Shown here in pieces: positions 62,931-64,000 of a DNA stretch of 64,000 nt (within the stretch, counting starts at the first letter, position 1; each line of letters starts with the position of its first letter). Source of the stretch: Diphasiastrum complanatum. Its lineage: Eukaryota > Streptophyta > Lycopodiopsida > Lycopodiales > Lycopodiaceae. The DNA lies in assembly GCA_029204225.1 (NCBI GenBank), contig CM055110.1:33174416-33238415 (forward strand), given 5' to 3'. Below the pieces are notes generated by a model that had not been told where the DNA came from, did not search any database, and saw only the letters and a program-made list of their open reading frames with translations. A program made the translations under genes and the position numbers.

Positions 62931-63399
62931 CATTAGAGAAAATATGAGCCCAAAGAGGGCCCTATGAGAAATGCCATGTAGGAGAGAGAAAAATAACTAT
63001 AAACTAATTATAATATCATTTGCTAACTTCTTTACGCATCTGCCCACACTACTTTCCATGTAAATGAATGCACCTTAGTTTAGTCACATCAAACTTCACT
63101 GGTGCTTAACCATAGTTAAAAAATAATTTTCAAAATGCTGAAATATTCTCTCTCAATAGTTGAGAACACTCAAAAATTTGAATTAGGAGTGACATTTCTG
63201 AAACAAAGCCTACGTCATCTCTATGTCCATGGTAAAAAACAAGTGTTTAGTGTCATCTCTATCTCCAGTAGAGTCGTTAGCGCCATCTCCAGCTTTGTTA
63301 TTGTCACTGTGTTGTTTGTTACCATACTACTATACTGATGACAAAGCTTTATCATCTTCATGTGGATTTGTCACCAGAATATGCTCCGCTCAGGACGAG
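62931..63399. other. Stretch without recognised gene
   Basis: AT-rich sequence between the CpG-rich stretch and the gypsy remnant. Nothing recognised. Confidence 0.3.
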
Positions 63400-64000
63400 A
63401 AATTCAATCACTAACAATATCATTCGACAAACTATACAACCTGAACAACTTTTCAACGAGGAGTTGAGCAAGTTCTGAAGCGTTGACAATAATTTTTGTT
63501 TGAATAAATGGCGCCATCTTGGTAGTTTGTCAACTATTATCCAAATGACATCGTGACCCTTCCCAGACTTAGGAAGTCCAACCACAAAATCCATGGAAAT
63601 GCTTTCTCACTTTTTGCTGGGAATTTCCAATCGATGTAACAGACCAGTTGCTTTAAGTCTTTATGCTTTATTTACTTGTCACTCTTCACACTTCTTAACA
63701 TATGCCTCAACATGACCTTTCATTTTTGGCCAATAAAATTCTCTCTTAACAAGGTCAAGTGTCCTTTGTATACCAGGGTGTCTCGCATTGGGGCTATCAT
63801 GGCACTCATGTAGGATTTGGGCCCTAACATCCACGGTATTTGGTACAGAAACTTTTTCTCTACGGAAAAGAAAACCATTCCTAATGTAATAATCATCAAG
63901 TATCTTCTCTTCGCGAGACTTATTGAAATCCTACTTTCCAAGATTATTTTCTCACTATAGAGCTTTCTGCCAGAACTTCTTGCTAAATACGACCGAAACA
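63400..64000 (-). pseudogene. Gypsy integrase remnant, second copy, runs off the window
   Basis: Closely matches 44460-45060. The minus-strand frames contain MDFVVGLPKSGKGHDVIWII (integrase core) and RDTLVYKGHLTLLRENFIGQ (phase-shifted zinc region). Frame changes are present near 63520 and 63840. The remainder of the element would lie beyond 64000. Confidence 0.85.

Overview
The window is nuclear DNA from a land plant. It is AT-rich, contains GT-AG introns, and carries decayed Ty1/copia and Ty3/gypsy retroelements, MITEs, very long (CT)n microsatellites and three copies of a gene of the plant S1 self-incompatibility (SPH) family. I cannot name the species. I see no bacterial-type genes, rRNA, tRNA or CRISPR arrays. 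Almost everything is repetitive, and most coding frames are broken remnants.

Layout. 1-2960 is AT-rich non-genic DNA with degenerate internal repeats. 2960-8015 holds (CT)n tracts, CpG-rich GCCACG palindromes and a broken multi-exon gene; 4137-8015 recurs at 24846-28996. Modules R2a (9062-10578), copia RNase H scraps (11385-12205), R2b (12212-13887), an SPH unit (13888-15690, minus strand) and R3 (15692-16421) follow one another. At 16430-17213 and 17240-20050 two convergent genes look like an unclassified transposon. R2a and R2b repeat at 20703-23870, followed by an LTR-like block, two small transposon fragments, and the second 4 kb duplication with a MITE inserted in it.

28997-32232 holds the most unusual locus: a minus-strand gene in which a histone H3 fold, closest in type to centromeric H3, is followed in the same orientation by a Ser/Pro-rich basic linker and a Ulp1-like (C48) cysteine protease domain. 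The protease half is split by three small introns that join cleanly in frame. The second SPH unit (32228-34085, plus strand) abuts it.

34085-43850 is R2b-type repeat DNA in inverted and tandem copies, interrupted by a complete but broken copia element (36954-43018) with 276-bp LTRs and a 5-bp target duplication. 43856-48260 is a minus-strand gypsy element without recognisable LTRs. A second gypsy remnant of another type lies at 49230-49800. At 50690-56685 two 1.7-kb inverted R3 arms flank a third SPH pseudogene and a copia gag fragment. 57473-59500 is a minus-strand copia pol remnant, 61002-61558 a hAT-type MITE with 8-bp target duplication, and 63400-64000 the start of another gypsy copy that runs off the window.

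The genes do not form a pathway. The window reads as nested and shuffled transposable elements that have duplicated or carried host-type gene pieces (an S1-family gene, an H3-fold/Ulp1 gene and exon-like segments in R2a and R2b). The H3-Ulp1 locus is the best candidate for something undescribed.
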